DNA of 64,000 bases from Quillaja saponaria (lineage: Eukaryota; Streptophyta; Magnoliopsida; Fabales; Quillajaceae), in contig CM055614.1 in assembly GCA_029379385.1 (NCBI GenBank), positions 2,170,001 to 2,234,000 on the forward strand, in the 5' to 3' direction. This document shows, piece by piece, positions 40,143 through 53,300 of the stretch (its first letter is position 1; each line of letters opens with the position of its first letter). A program made the translations under genes and the position numbers. The notes beneath the pieces were generated by a model. That model did no database searches, was not told the DNA's origin, and worked only from the letters and a program-made list of their open reading frames with translations.

Positions 40143-41305
40143 AGTTTGACAAATTGGATTTAAGATTCCCCCCATTAGGCGAATTTGGAGGTGGCAGATT
40201 CAAATCACATAGAGATGAATGAGACAATAAGATAAATAGATAGATAGACATATTCATATCCCATAAAGATGATCATACCTGCATTATTTTCTTGATTGTC
40301 AAAAATTCAAAAAATTTAAGCTGTTAGGTGAGATTCAAACTCATGACCACTTAGTCATTGAAATTATGATGTTAAAGAACCATTTCACCTAAAAGCTTAA
40401 ACTGTTAGATAAAACTCACAAATAGATTATAATCTTTTAACACAAACAATATCATATTTCTATGTTATCTAATGGCTTTTTAAAACATAAAAAAAAAAAA
40501 AATGATAAATTTCAGATTATTTTGGACACTTGATAAATTATGAATTTGTCCCATGATATTCAAAAAAGAAAAATCACTAGCAACTGTATGCCTGATTCGT
40601 TCCTACTACAATCTCACCCAATTGCACATACAAGGGAGAAGTGGAGGGCAAAATAAGAGTCTGAATTTACTTGTTCGAGTAACTTGACGGCATAGATTAG
40701 CAACTTTTACCCGCTGCAATCAAATCCGAGCCCCAATTCACAACATCATCATCTTAGCCAGCTCTGTCGCATTTTTTCAGTTAGTCAACAGTGGCATTTC
40801 AGACTATACTTTGGCCTAAACCCAACATGTTGGTACAATAATTTACTAGGAAAAGAAAAAAACAAGTTTCCTTCTCCAAAGATAACAGCCCTAAGTCATT
40901 TATTTACCATGAGAAGCAGATCAGAAATATAAATAAGAGTTGGGCAGGGGAATCCTCAACTGGCCATTGTTTGCTATCAGAAAAAATAAATAATGAAGAG
41001 AAAAGAAACAGCATAGGTACAGTTTAATATCACACAACTCAACTAGCTGAACTAGTATAATCCTCATCAGTTAGATATAAGGTAGGTAAATAATGGGAAG
41101 ATCAACTAATTTTTATTTTTCAACTTACGATTGTTTGAACAAGGCTGGGGAAGAGTGAGACTATGAAATGACACAAACAATCCCATCTAATATTATGGTA
41201 AAATGGTTTACCCATCAATCTTCTCATTATACAACTACCAATTTAGTGTCTTTCTGTTCAGCTAGCTGTCTTTTTAGATGAGAAAATCACTGTTTAGATA
41301 ATGTG
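40143..41305. other. Convergent interval between the basic-protein gene and the TARBP1-like gene
   Basis: It holds the two 3' regions and a small foldback repeat (40,315-40,401). No further gene is supported. Confidence 0.55.
40315..40401. repeat. Foldback repeat with 17-bp arms
   Basis: TTTAAGCTGTTAGGTGA at 40,315-40,331 and TCACCTAAAAGCTTAAA at 40,385-40,401 are reverse complements at 16 of 17 positions, with a ~53-bp centre. The wording resembles short dispersed foldback fragments often met in plant genomes. Confidence 0.7.
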
Positions 41306-44300
41306 CTAATGTGATCTTTGCTGTCGAGTATATTCCCACAGAGCAATGGCACCGCTGACATGAACATTGAGAGATCTAACAACTCCCAATTGAGGAATCT
41401 CAACGCAAGCATCCAAAATATGGATTATATCTACAGGTATACCTTCCTTTTCGCGGCCGAGTACCAGGACCTGGCAAATGAACAAATATGTGCCTCCTTT
41501 TAAAAGTTGGAAATGTGTTATGGGCACGAGTAGTAACAGAAACTGCAATTTTGGCAAAAGTAAAATAAAATAACACAATGCAAATCCAGTAACAGTAACA
41601 ATCAGGCTGAAAAGAAAATATAAGCCCCTTCAAATGTTGTATTTTCCTTTCTAAGGTATGGAAAAAGTTGACTTTTTAATTGCCCCTGAACTTGGAATCC
41701 AACACTAAATTATATAATATAGGTCAAATTACATTTGACCTATATGTGGCTTAGCTGAAATTCATTTTGAGAATCATATCATAATAAAAATTGATTAACA
41801 TAGCCCACATAATGTTATCTTCTGCATTGGGTAAGCCTTAATTTCATCTACATCTTATTTTCTTTAGGGGAATAAAAAAGAGAGAGGGTATCTACTCAAG
41901 TACACATGTAATATGCAGTAATTCCTGCCTAAAAATGCTGATGAGCAATCCACTTGACTATGACCTGGTGATTCAATTAGTGACTAAACAAAAGGCTATA
42001 AACTTTTTCTTGTCTCGACAAACTGAACCTAAGTTTTATGGAGTTTTAAAAGAATTAACCCAATGGTGGAGTTTTTGGTAAAATTATAGTCAGACTTGAT
42101 GCATGAGACTTTCACATGTAAAATCCATCAACCGCAATGGAGAAAAACATACACAGCCTAGGTTCATTGGTGTTGCAATAAAGTAAGACAAACTGCAATA
42201 AGTTAGTGTTATAAGTCACTCAATAAAAGATCAAACAAACTGGCAGGCTAGAGTTCTAGATATAACTTACTGTCTTTTTTGGAAAGGTATACTCATCAAG
42301 GGGTATACTATTAGCAGTTTGTTCCAATCCCAATATCGAGAAGCCTTCTCTTCTCTTTTTCTCCAAGTATACCTTTACACTATTTACCGGAACTTCTATT
42401 ACAGGAACCCACTTCTCTGCTGTCACACTGTAACATCAATGTATATAGTTGGCAAAATAAATTTGAGCTGATATATCAATGAAACAACTTCCTACAATAT
42501 GTTCTAAACAAAATAATTGTAAAAATCACCTCCTAATGCCAGCCATGAAAAAGTTTGCAAAATCCTAGACACTTAGACAGGTTATTATAACTATCACTTC
42601 TTCTTTTTTGTCTATTGTGCATGCTTCCTTCCATCTTTTTATGGAGAATTATACAACTTGATGTTATTCCTTTTTCTTTTCTCCTCCAGTGCTCTACTCT
42701 TGCATCTCAAGTATATGTTAGAGTAGTTATCATGGCACCCCTTACTCTAATAAAGCAGGCACACCTCTCATATTTTTTTTTTTTTTGCTATCTTCAGTTC
42801 CGTTTTACAGTTTCCTTGACGTTTCCAAGGTTAAAAAAGGAGTGGAATTTGGTGTAAAATGGTGAGGCCTGTTGATATCTGATAGGACAACAAGTTGTCC
42901 AACAGACTGCAGAGATTCACCTAAAAATAGAATGCAATAGCTACTAAGGTTTAGCTTAGTTCTGGAACATAGAGTTACAAAAGAAACACTCGGTACAACT
43001 ATCATCAAAACCTGATCAGTTGGAACTGTTTGTCACTTAATACGCTCTTGTCTGCAACAGTTAGTCCTGATGCTCTAAACACCTGATACAAACAACGGAT
43101 GTTGTTAAGAAAATGAGGCATCTTCCCTTAGGCCTACTTCTTTTTCGTTTTTGTGTTGAGCAGGGGACAGAAAAATCAACTAAGTATAAAATAAAAAGGA
43201 GAAAAGAGGACCGCTAATCCAAGAAGGAAATTGCTAGGACGTTAGATACCTCGCATGTACGTGCTAACCCAGCAAGGTTGGGTATGCGATCAAGCAGTGA
43301 GGCCACAAGGATGAAATGTTGTTGACTTGCCCTTGCTCTTTCCATGGATATTCTTCTTGACTGAAACATTTGATCCAGAAGTCGATCCTCCTCGTCCATT
43401 TCTGTGACTTGTTACAAATTAGATCACAGTAATTCAAAGACAACGCCCACACAAAGGTTGAAGGTTGAATTTTGACATACTACATACACGCTCAACATAA
43501 TCAGAAAAAGTAAGAGCTCTTCAAAAAGAGCTTTGGTAGTTGCATATCATAATATTCAAGGCATTGATGCCATTGCAGTCTACTACAGTAGGCATGCAAT
43601 GACAATATCAACTTGATAGGTTAGGCAGAAAAAGACCACCTCAGGTTGGTTTCCTAATGTTTTCCTCATAGATTAGGCAGAATAAGACTACTTTTAACTC
43701 AGTGATTTGTGCGCAGCTGACTTAATTCCATAATTAAATTCTCCTTGACATAGACCACCTCCTCCCTAAACCATTATTAAGCTCAACTTTCGCTTTAGGG
43801 GCAGAGGAGATATCAAAGAACCAAAAATGGGTTTGTTTCTTGATGCCCAAAAAACCTTTCGTTTAGGGGCAAACTGCACTAGGAATGATATTCTTTGGGC
43901 CAGTCAGACACATAAACACAGGATGGCAAATTAATCCATCAGATCGGGGTGGACTGGATATCCAGGTCAGTTATTTTTTTTTATTTTTTAAAGTGTCTGG
44001 TCGTATTTAGTTCCGATCAAATTATGATCTACTAAAGTTCGGATTAGATTGGGTAAGACCCCTATTTTCCAACTCACATATAGGTAGTCATTTTTCTGAC
44101 AATCGGTTAATAAGTAACAGAAATGCCTATGCTACGTTTGAAATAGTTTTCCCGATACTTCAATATCAAATTATTATTGAATTTATAAAAGTTCTTCACG
44201 AAGTGTATACATACCCAGAAGTTTTTTGTAGGTTTCGTTGTTGCCAAGAAAGGAACTTGCATCAGTCTCTTGCTTCTCGTGTTTGGAGAGAGTAACCTTT

Positions 44301-47300
44301 TTCTGGAAATCAAATGTGGCATCTTTGAGCAACTGGGTTCCTTCACTGCCATTAGGCAATTTTTCTATGCAGTTAGGTTCTCCATTACTTCTTAAACTCT
44401 CATTCCTGATGGTTACCACATCCTTTGCCATTGAACATCGCAGGTCTTCCCGGACATCCTGCAATACTGAGAAGATGAGATAACAACCAAGCACGTTGAA
44501 GCAATACATAGGAAAAGTACTTACATTCAGAAATGACAGAACCTGCTCCATGAGGGATGTCGGAACACATTCAAACTCAAGTTCCTTCAATACATAACAG
44601 AAAAAAAGACAATCATTAAGTCCTTATTATCAGAAATTTAAGTATTAGGGAAAAAGACATTTGCTTGTATCTCTATTTGGAATTTAAACCATCTACCGCA
44701 TATATCTATTTCTTTTGGGGGATTATGTTAGATTAAGATATTAACTGTTCTATAAAAGATTGATTCATAGTCCTAGTAGAATTAAGGAAAATGCATTTTG
44801 TTGCTTATAATTTTGTTCGAAGAAAAGTACTGTATCATCCACTTTTTAAGATAACATCTATTAGATGACCCAAAAGCAACCAAATATACCCAGCAATAGT
44901 GCTTCCTCTGAGATTCATACAAATTTACAAGAAAATAAATGCAAGTAATTCTAAGTTCAAGTGCTACTACTGCAACAAGGAGTGGATCTATATTAACTAA
45001 AGCAAAATCGCCAGAGCAACTATTCTCATTGTTTTGACTAAGTATAATAATATATTGTCTACTCCTGTAATTCATGCTCCTATTCCTATAAGGATAGAAT
45101 TGGAAATAATACATAAACTTCAAGCGGGTGCCTGACCTCAACTCGATTGATGAAAATTCCTGCTGGAGCGACAGAGCTTTTGGGGTTATACGCATCAAGA
45201 TATCCTTCCATCGAATGTCGTAAGCTGAAACAGAAACAAGATAATCGAATACAACCAGGAACTTTGAAATCATGAATTTTTGAGATATAACAATTAAGAA
45301 TATCAGTATTTAGAAGATTAGTATAATTGGTTCATTTCCCACTCGCATATTCATCTGATAGTGCCCATTATTTTACCACAATAATTAGCATATAGTGACA
45401 ATAGATGCATGCATGATATCATTCATGGACACCAAATACATAGACAATGAATTTCTTTCTAGGAAAAACAGAAATTAATATAACTAGCACATTCTCATCA
45501 GTAAGAACTTCATCTGCTCATGTACTTAGTATCCAGTATGGACACTTTAATAAGTATTTGTTCTCCTTTTTCTTTTACAACATGTATATACACAGACATA
45601 ACAAGGCATGCATGCAGAGTCACAAACACAGACACACTTCATTTCCAAACACATCCAATTCCCTTAATCTACACATAATGTAAAGATCCCATGTCATCTA
45701 AAAAAGTCGAGTTCTCATTAAGTATTACATTGAAAATTCATTAGTTCTTGATGAATGATCTTCAATCAGATTAAACATCACAGCTGAAAGTAACTAATAC
45801 AAGCCAGAAAAAAAATAAAAATTGAACATATATTAGTTTTGTCTTCTGAGTCCTGGTTTTCCTGTTGCCCTCTGGGGAAATCACTAGGTAATCCAATGTG
45901 TACATACAGCAGGTAAATGGTAATTGAATTTTAACACATTAACTGTTAGTGTTTGTCAATGTGTTTCTCATTGTTAGCATTGTGTACTTAACAATTTCCC
46001 CTGTTTGTGACAGCATTGTGTACACATGTTTTTTCAAACAAATGTAAACCAAAAATATTTGCCGTCCGCCTGTCCATGTATACTTCTTCTGTACATGTAT
46101 CAAGCAAGAAGATTTAAGTAGAAGGAAGCTTCTGACAAGAACTACTCATGAGAATCTGACACACTTGATGATCATATTACCCGGACACTATCAAGCACAG
46201 ATACGAATAAAATATGTATTGAATACCGATATGATACCGGATACAAGACGTATTGAACATGGAGATATGGCAATTTTTAGAAATCTAGGATACGATATGT
46301 CTAAAATACATTGAATTAAATATTTTAAAACATTTATTAATTATAAAAGAATATTTATTATTTATTTTAAAAAAATTATACATAATTTAGGACTAATAGT
46401 AAAGATAAATCAAAATATGACTAATAAAAAAATTATACATAATTAATTGCAATTGTTTATTTAGAAAGAAAAAAAAACTGAAATAACATTTTGGATCAAA
46501 ATCAAATTAAAAAGAAACAAACTGCCTATCTTTCCTGCTGCTACTCAAAGTCATGACACAAAGAATGATTGCTCCAGATTCATTATCAACGGTGAGATTG
46601 AGGGAGAGGGGTGAGATTAAAGGTTCCAGAGACCCAGACAGCCACCGAATCATGGATCCAGACAGCTGTGCGCGACTGAGGGAGGAGCAGAGGGAGAGTT
46701 GGAGTGAGAGGGAGAGAGAGAGAGAATATACTACCAGCCTTGTAAATTGAAGATGCATGCAACAACTCCCAAGAGCAAAACAGAGAGAATGAGAAAGTTT
46801 CAGGAATCAAGAGTTAGGGTTCTGCAAATTTTTCATCTGAAAAAAGGCAACTTAGGGGTTAAGCTGAATTGAAACCGTAACTAGCTGTATCAGCTAATAA
46901 AATTTTAAAAATAAAAAATTGGATATTATAAGATACATATCTGAGGCGTATCCGATATTGGTACGCCTCATATAGTGGCATATCCATGATTCCTAGCCCA
47001 TACACAACATTACATTTTTACAGACGCGTTGCTTAACCAGTTCATACTTTTGTTTGCTACTTTTAAGTTTCCACTCAAGAATCTTCTATAGACTTATTTG
47101 ACAGAATAGCAAATATAGAATTGACATAATAACCATACCGTGTGCAATCACAGTTGTTTGCAAGGTATGATTTCAGATCCTCAAAGCACCTTTTCTCCAA
47201 AGACAGAGTCTCAGGGGCTCCAGGATTTAACAGTGGAAACAATTTATGCAGAATTTGGTGTACTAATAACTGCAGAAGAATCATAACATACGATAAAAGG

Positions 47301-50300
47301 ACAAATATATAGAGAAACAGATATAGACAGATTTCATAAAGGATTGAAACTCATGTATAGAACCACGTAAACCGACCTGGGTAAAACCACGTAAGCTGTG
47401 ATGATGTGAGGTCAATAATGGAATTAGAGGAGGAAATAATTCCTCCAAATGCATGTGTTGAACAACTTCTGATGAGTGTAGAATAACATTAGCTGATATA
47501 AATACGTAAGATGAGAGTGCCTGCAGTTGCAGCCTAACAATTAGATGATATATATCACGAACAAAATTGAAACTTACAGTATGCATTTTGCACAGTGCTT
47601 CATATCATGGAAATAACAAAGGACCAATGGTAGAGACATTTTAATGCCATAAGACAAAATTAATACTCAACTCAACTAAGCCTTAATCCCAAACTAGTCG
47701 GAGTCATAAAAAAAGTATACCTGAGGTCTCATGTTATAATCTCGTAATATAGGCACTAATTGCTCCCTAACCTGTGATTCAAGCAATAATGTGAGCAGCA
47801 GTAAGAGGCTTATCAATGCATAATATCAAGCATATAACCATCACTAGAATACTGATAATTTGGTAAAGATTGAGATACCAAGCTCTGAACTAGCTTAAAG
47901 ACAAAAAAACCATAATATAAAGTTATTAAAAAACATTAAAATTTTGACAGGCTTCAGTGGGGAAAAAGATGCACTTTCATAATCTAGTTTCTCTCTGAAA
48001 CTATGCATATGTCATAAACAAAGGAAAAGAAAATAAATTAAGAACAAGTTTGGGCAACGAACAATACTCCCATGGTTATTTATCTAACCTGTAAATGTAA
48101 CTAAAATGGTTTTTCTCATCTGATTATACATCATATTAACCCAAATTACACAAGCTGCAAACAAGGAATAAATTCCATTTTCATCACATTAAGTCTAACA
48201 AACAACATCCCGTATCAAATAAAACCAAGTATAACTTTTAAATTAGAAACCAAATTCAGAGATGATTGAAGAACATCACTTTGATATAGTACCAAGTGCA
48301 TCAGAGGAAAATCCACTTCTCAGCAATATTTGATAAATAAAATCCATTTCACTTCATAATAAACATGAAAATGAGCTGATCGTAGTATGGAAATTTGAAA
48401 ATTTATCAAAAAGCATTCACCATTTGGATAACCAACTTTTCATAGTATTAATAAACAAGCCTTACTAGTGATGGAAACTTCAAGTAAATATTAATGGCGA
48501 ATGTCTCCAAATATTGACGCACAGCAGGCAAGTTGTTTCTCTGCAAAAAGTAGAAGCAAAATAAAAATAAACAATCACAATGAAGACTACTGAGTGATTG
48601 AAAGAAAATATGATGCATGTCATTACAGACATAGTAAAAATGAACAATAATTGCAGTATTGCAGTACATTCACATCAATTGTAACGGTACAACTAAAACA
48701 TTTACTTACATAAAGACCTATGTGCATGTTTTCCACAACTTTCCCAACAATATCTTGGTCAACAAATCTTGACAAGACACACATCATTTGCCAAGCACGA
48801 ATTTTGCGTCTATGGATCTGTGAAACAAAGATTTAGAAATTAAAAAACACAAACCTATATCACAACAATATAAACCAGTTTATAATAGCTGAGTAATTTT
48901 TCAAATCCTTGTGCTAAGGACTAAACTGAAAGGATACTCACTGCACTGTATTTTTTGTATAACTCCTTCGAAAGATCCTTATCGTTTACCTATATCAACA
49001 GATCACATAATCAACACTGTTCTAGCAAAGTTATAACAAGAACTATGTGATAAAGAAGATCTCTTTGCACAAGCAAATTGATGTGGAAAGAACAAAAAAT
49101 AGCAATATGCCAATAACAATTTCAACTAGAAGCAACACCAACAAAGATGCACATCCCAACACATACTATTACACTGTTCCTATCACAAATTTAGAGTCAT
49201 TATTATTAGTTTTGTCCATTTCAGATCGAGTATGCGTAACTTCTGAGTTTACAATAATTTTCCACACAACTCATTTGATTTTCTTAAGTTTTAGTAGGAT
49301 CCAACGTTCCTCTTGATAGAAAAAGAGATTTTAATGAGGGGAACAAGAGTTGAATCTCAAATTAAAAGAACCAATTGACGCAAAGGTAAGATAGGCACAA
49401 AGAAAATAAACCAAAATAAGCTCAATTACCAAGAACTAGTTTTTTTCTTGTACAACCAAGAACTAGTGTTTTAAGCTCAATTACCAATGACAAAATGATG
49501 TGTTTTTAATTTTTGTATAAACTATAAGGTAAAAGTGAGAAGTTCAGATTCCAAGTTAAACAAAATGCAAGCTTCTATTCAACTGAGTGTAAATTGATAA
49601 GAGACTTAGTATTTGTTTTATATAATCCAAAACCTTTTAAATTTATTAACTCATTAATATGACGCTGTGTAACTCAATAAACAGTAATCAAAGGCCTAGA
49701 CCTAATGTGAAATGGAGAATAATCTTAAAAACTATTCACAGTTTCAAACAAGGGTTAAATTTTTTACCCAAATATTTTGAGCAAAACAAATTTCAGCACT
49801 GCTCACATGGTAAATCCCCTCAGGATATAAATAGCAACAAGATGAATTTTCATTTACAATATATGGTGCATATGCCTTGATAAAATTCTACAAGCTAGTG
49901 ACATAGTATAAAAATTTATTTCTTATCATGCCAACTAAAGAAAATTACTACCACAGAGTCAAGCAGCTCTAGCAGAAATAATTTGCCAGATTCTACAACA
50001 GCACAGCAGTCCTCGTTTTGGTTTACTGATCCCAGCATATCAATCAAGTTCGCCAATTTATAGAACATAACGGCAACAGATACACGTGCATACAATTCGG
50101 TATTGATAAATGCCTGTTAAGAGATAATAAGAACCTTAACTTTCAAAATGAACAAAAATAGGATTTTTATGTACTTGCAACATAACAAAGGCCATAACCA
50201 CAATAAACATTATCAAATTTAAATGTGAGGATAGAAAAATATAACAAAACAAAAAATAACAGTCAGTATGAAGTTAGACAGCTTACTTCAGTCAGCTCAG

Positions 50301-53300
50301 AATCAGGGCTTCTTGCCAATAGAGACACTTCACTCCTTGCCTCATGGTTGTCAGCCAGTTCAGCTTCAAAATCCTCATCAAATGCAACTGGAGAAAACAG
50401 CTCAGATTACAAGAACACAATAAAGCAAGAAAAAGAAAGTAAATTGGATATAGAGCAGATAAGCATGTTCCAAACCTGAACCATAGAGTGAAAGCAGTTT
50501 CAGCTCCTTAATGTAGTACTTTATAGTCTTTGGATTTGAGAGCCACAACCCCGTTAAGTGTAATGCTGCAAGCCGAATTGTACGAGGACTCTTTGTGCCT
50601 TCCTCCATAACTTTTTCAACAAACTGGACCAAAGATATCAAACTTTAAGCTATCTGTAATAAACAGACACAAAAAGCAAGAGTGAGAAAGAGAAAAGAGA
50701 TCATTAACCCATTTCAGAGGCCCCGGTCCATTGTCTGTTTCATGCATACTCTCATCATTAAATACAGAAGCATGCAAAACAGATGACAAAAGGGCAGCAA
50801 TAGGTGCAACCCTCCGCTTGTTGCAGTTGACATGCAATATCCAAGAGGTACGGACCAATTGCCACATCATCTAATTAAGAGTGAGAGTCAGTATAATATG
50901 GGAAGGTCCTTGTCTATAATTTCAATAAACATATGTACCAAAGACTCAGATAGTAAAGCACATAAATGGACACTTGACTTCAAACATCTATTACTTTTCT
51001 AACATAATTCTAAATCTAAAGTTTGAGAGCATAGAGAAATTAGTAGTGTCCTTAAACTGACAATTTCACATAAAAATACATGTGCTGTGCATCCCCACAA
51101 TTTAGCAAAACCAGCATTCATCCACTAAATTTAGAGAAAATATCTAACACTCGGCAGCCAGGAGTCCATTAAATTTATGATAACCCTTTGGATGCAGGTC
51201 TTTGACAAAATTGATCCAACCTATCACATTACTTCATACCTCTAAAGATTATGTATATATGTATATGACATAATATTTATGAAACAAATATTTAAGCTTT
51301 GATTCGCTTAGGGTCTTTTGGGAGTTTTGGGGAACGGAAAGGAACAATACAGTTAACATACTTTTCCAATTATGCCCTTAATTCGGGTATTAGTAGGTAT
51401 TTAGTACCAAGGACATGAGTATATTTGTCATTACAAGTAAAAATTATAATATACCTTCTTCTCTACCTCCAAATCCTCTCAATTAGGGGAGATTAAAAAA
51501 TGGGCACTGGAAGGATTTAAAGAGCTACATGTACCCCTCCATTTCCTTTTTCTCTTTTAAAAACAAACTCCTAAACCAGGAAAAGGTATTGATTGTATCA
51601 TTTTCCTTTCATTTCCTCTCTCCAATCCCCTCTGCCCAATTAGGCCCTTAAATTTTAGCAGTTTTCAAAATTTTAACCACTAAATTAGCGCTTGCAGAAT
51701 TTTGAACATTCAGGTCTGAACACTGATTCCTAACATAACCAGATAGAAGAAGGTTGTTCATGTTTTCAAGGACTCTTTGAACACCTCCACACCATTTTAG
51801 TGCATGAAAAAGTTAAGTTGCTTATAATCAGAAATACAACCAGGTTTACAACACATACCCATAGCATGCACACAACAATTCCATCACACTTTAAGCAAAA
51901 TAATAATAATAATAATCATGCAGAAAGGCGCAATACGCGAACCTGTGCATCTACTCCACTACAACAGGAAATGATCGAATTTGACTTTCCTTTAGCAGAT
52001 AGCCCTACAGCCATTCTGATTGACCTCAGCATTGGTAAAACAGAACTTTCCCCAGCATTTTCAAGGCTGCAATAACATTTTTGAGAAAACTGATTTCAAG
52101 CTACAATATTTAAATACATAATAAGGATCTGAAGAAAAAAAAAGTGTGGTTTAGCAACTATTTGATACTTAAAATATTGAATTTGTCTGCATAGGCAACC
52201 AATATTAGCTAATAATGATTCTATATATCACAAAAACCTCCCAGACATGCAACACCAAAAGTGAAAGCCAGGGGAGATGTCAACAAAAATTAACTAAAAA
52301 TCTGAAAATATATATCAAATCTCATCTGGATCTTTACCTCTCAACAAGGTCAGCGAATATCCATCTGAGAGTGTCACCTGAGAATAAATAATAACTTCCC
52401 TCCAAACAAAGCCCATTCTTAAGGGTATGGTAAGGAATTGACAACAAAGACTCCAGGCACGACCACTAAAGAAGTTGCAACAAATTAGTTACACAAAATT
52501 TTAAATAATTACTCAGAATCAACAAGTAATACAAAAGTAAATATGATGCATTAGAATGACAAAAAAATACAAGATTGGAAAATGGATGAAATTGATAGCT
52601 GTAGTGATTGATCAGAATAATCAAAACAATCAATGTAGCATTTGATCCAACAGAAGAAGTTCACAACCAAGTCAAAGAAGTTTCAACTTCCACATGTTAT
52701 GTTAGACAATGCTTGATTTTCATTAGGATAAAACATTTGGGGAGAGAAAATAGAGTTTGAAAGAGAGAGAGTAGCACCTTCCAATTCAATAAAACAGCCC
52801 GCCGAGATCTTGCCAAAACCCCTGCTGCAAGGAGATTATTGATGTGTTGAATAAATGATACAAACAAAGAATCTAACAGAGGCTTGTCTTCCACGCCTGG
52901 TGACAACAATTTGTTGTTTTCCCTGATAAAATCCAAAGAATAAGGAGAAAATGTGGATACTAGTGTTCTGAGAACAGGAGCTAGTGCTTCATACGCAGCA
53001 AGACAAATTTCTGCTCCAGTCTGCATTGAAACATACATATCAATAACAATATCTTATTATACTTCCATTGTGACAGAAATCTGAAAAAAAAAAAATATAT
53101 ATATATATATTAATATCAAAATGCTTATGTAAGTTTCCAGATACCTCTGAATTACAAGGTGGAGATGTAATTATCCTCCAGAAGAATTGCCACATAAAAA
53201 TGATAGCGGAATTGAGTAAAGCATTGTTGTTTAACCGTGCACAGAAGAAGGAGATAGATGCAACAGCCTTCACTGACATAATCTATATTCATATACAAAA

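Noticed and set aside
46553..46810. Overlapping frames in both directions in the intron 28 block
   Set aside because: GA/CT-rich low complexity explains their openness; reported only as part of a possible insertion.
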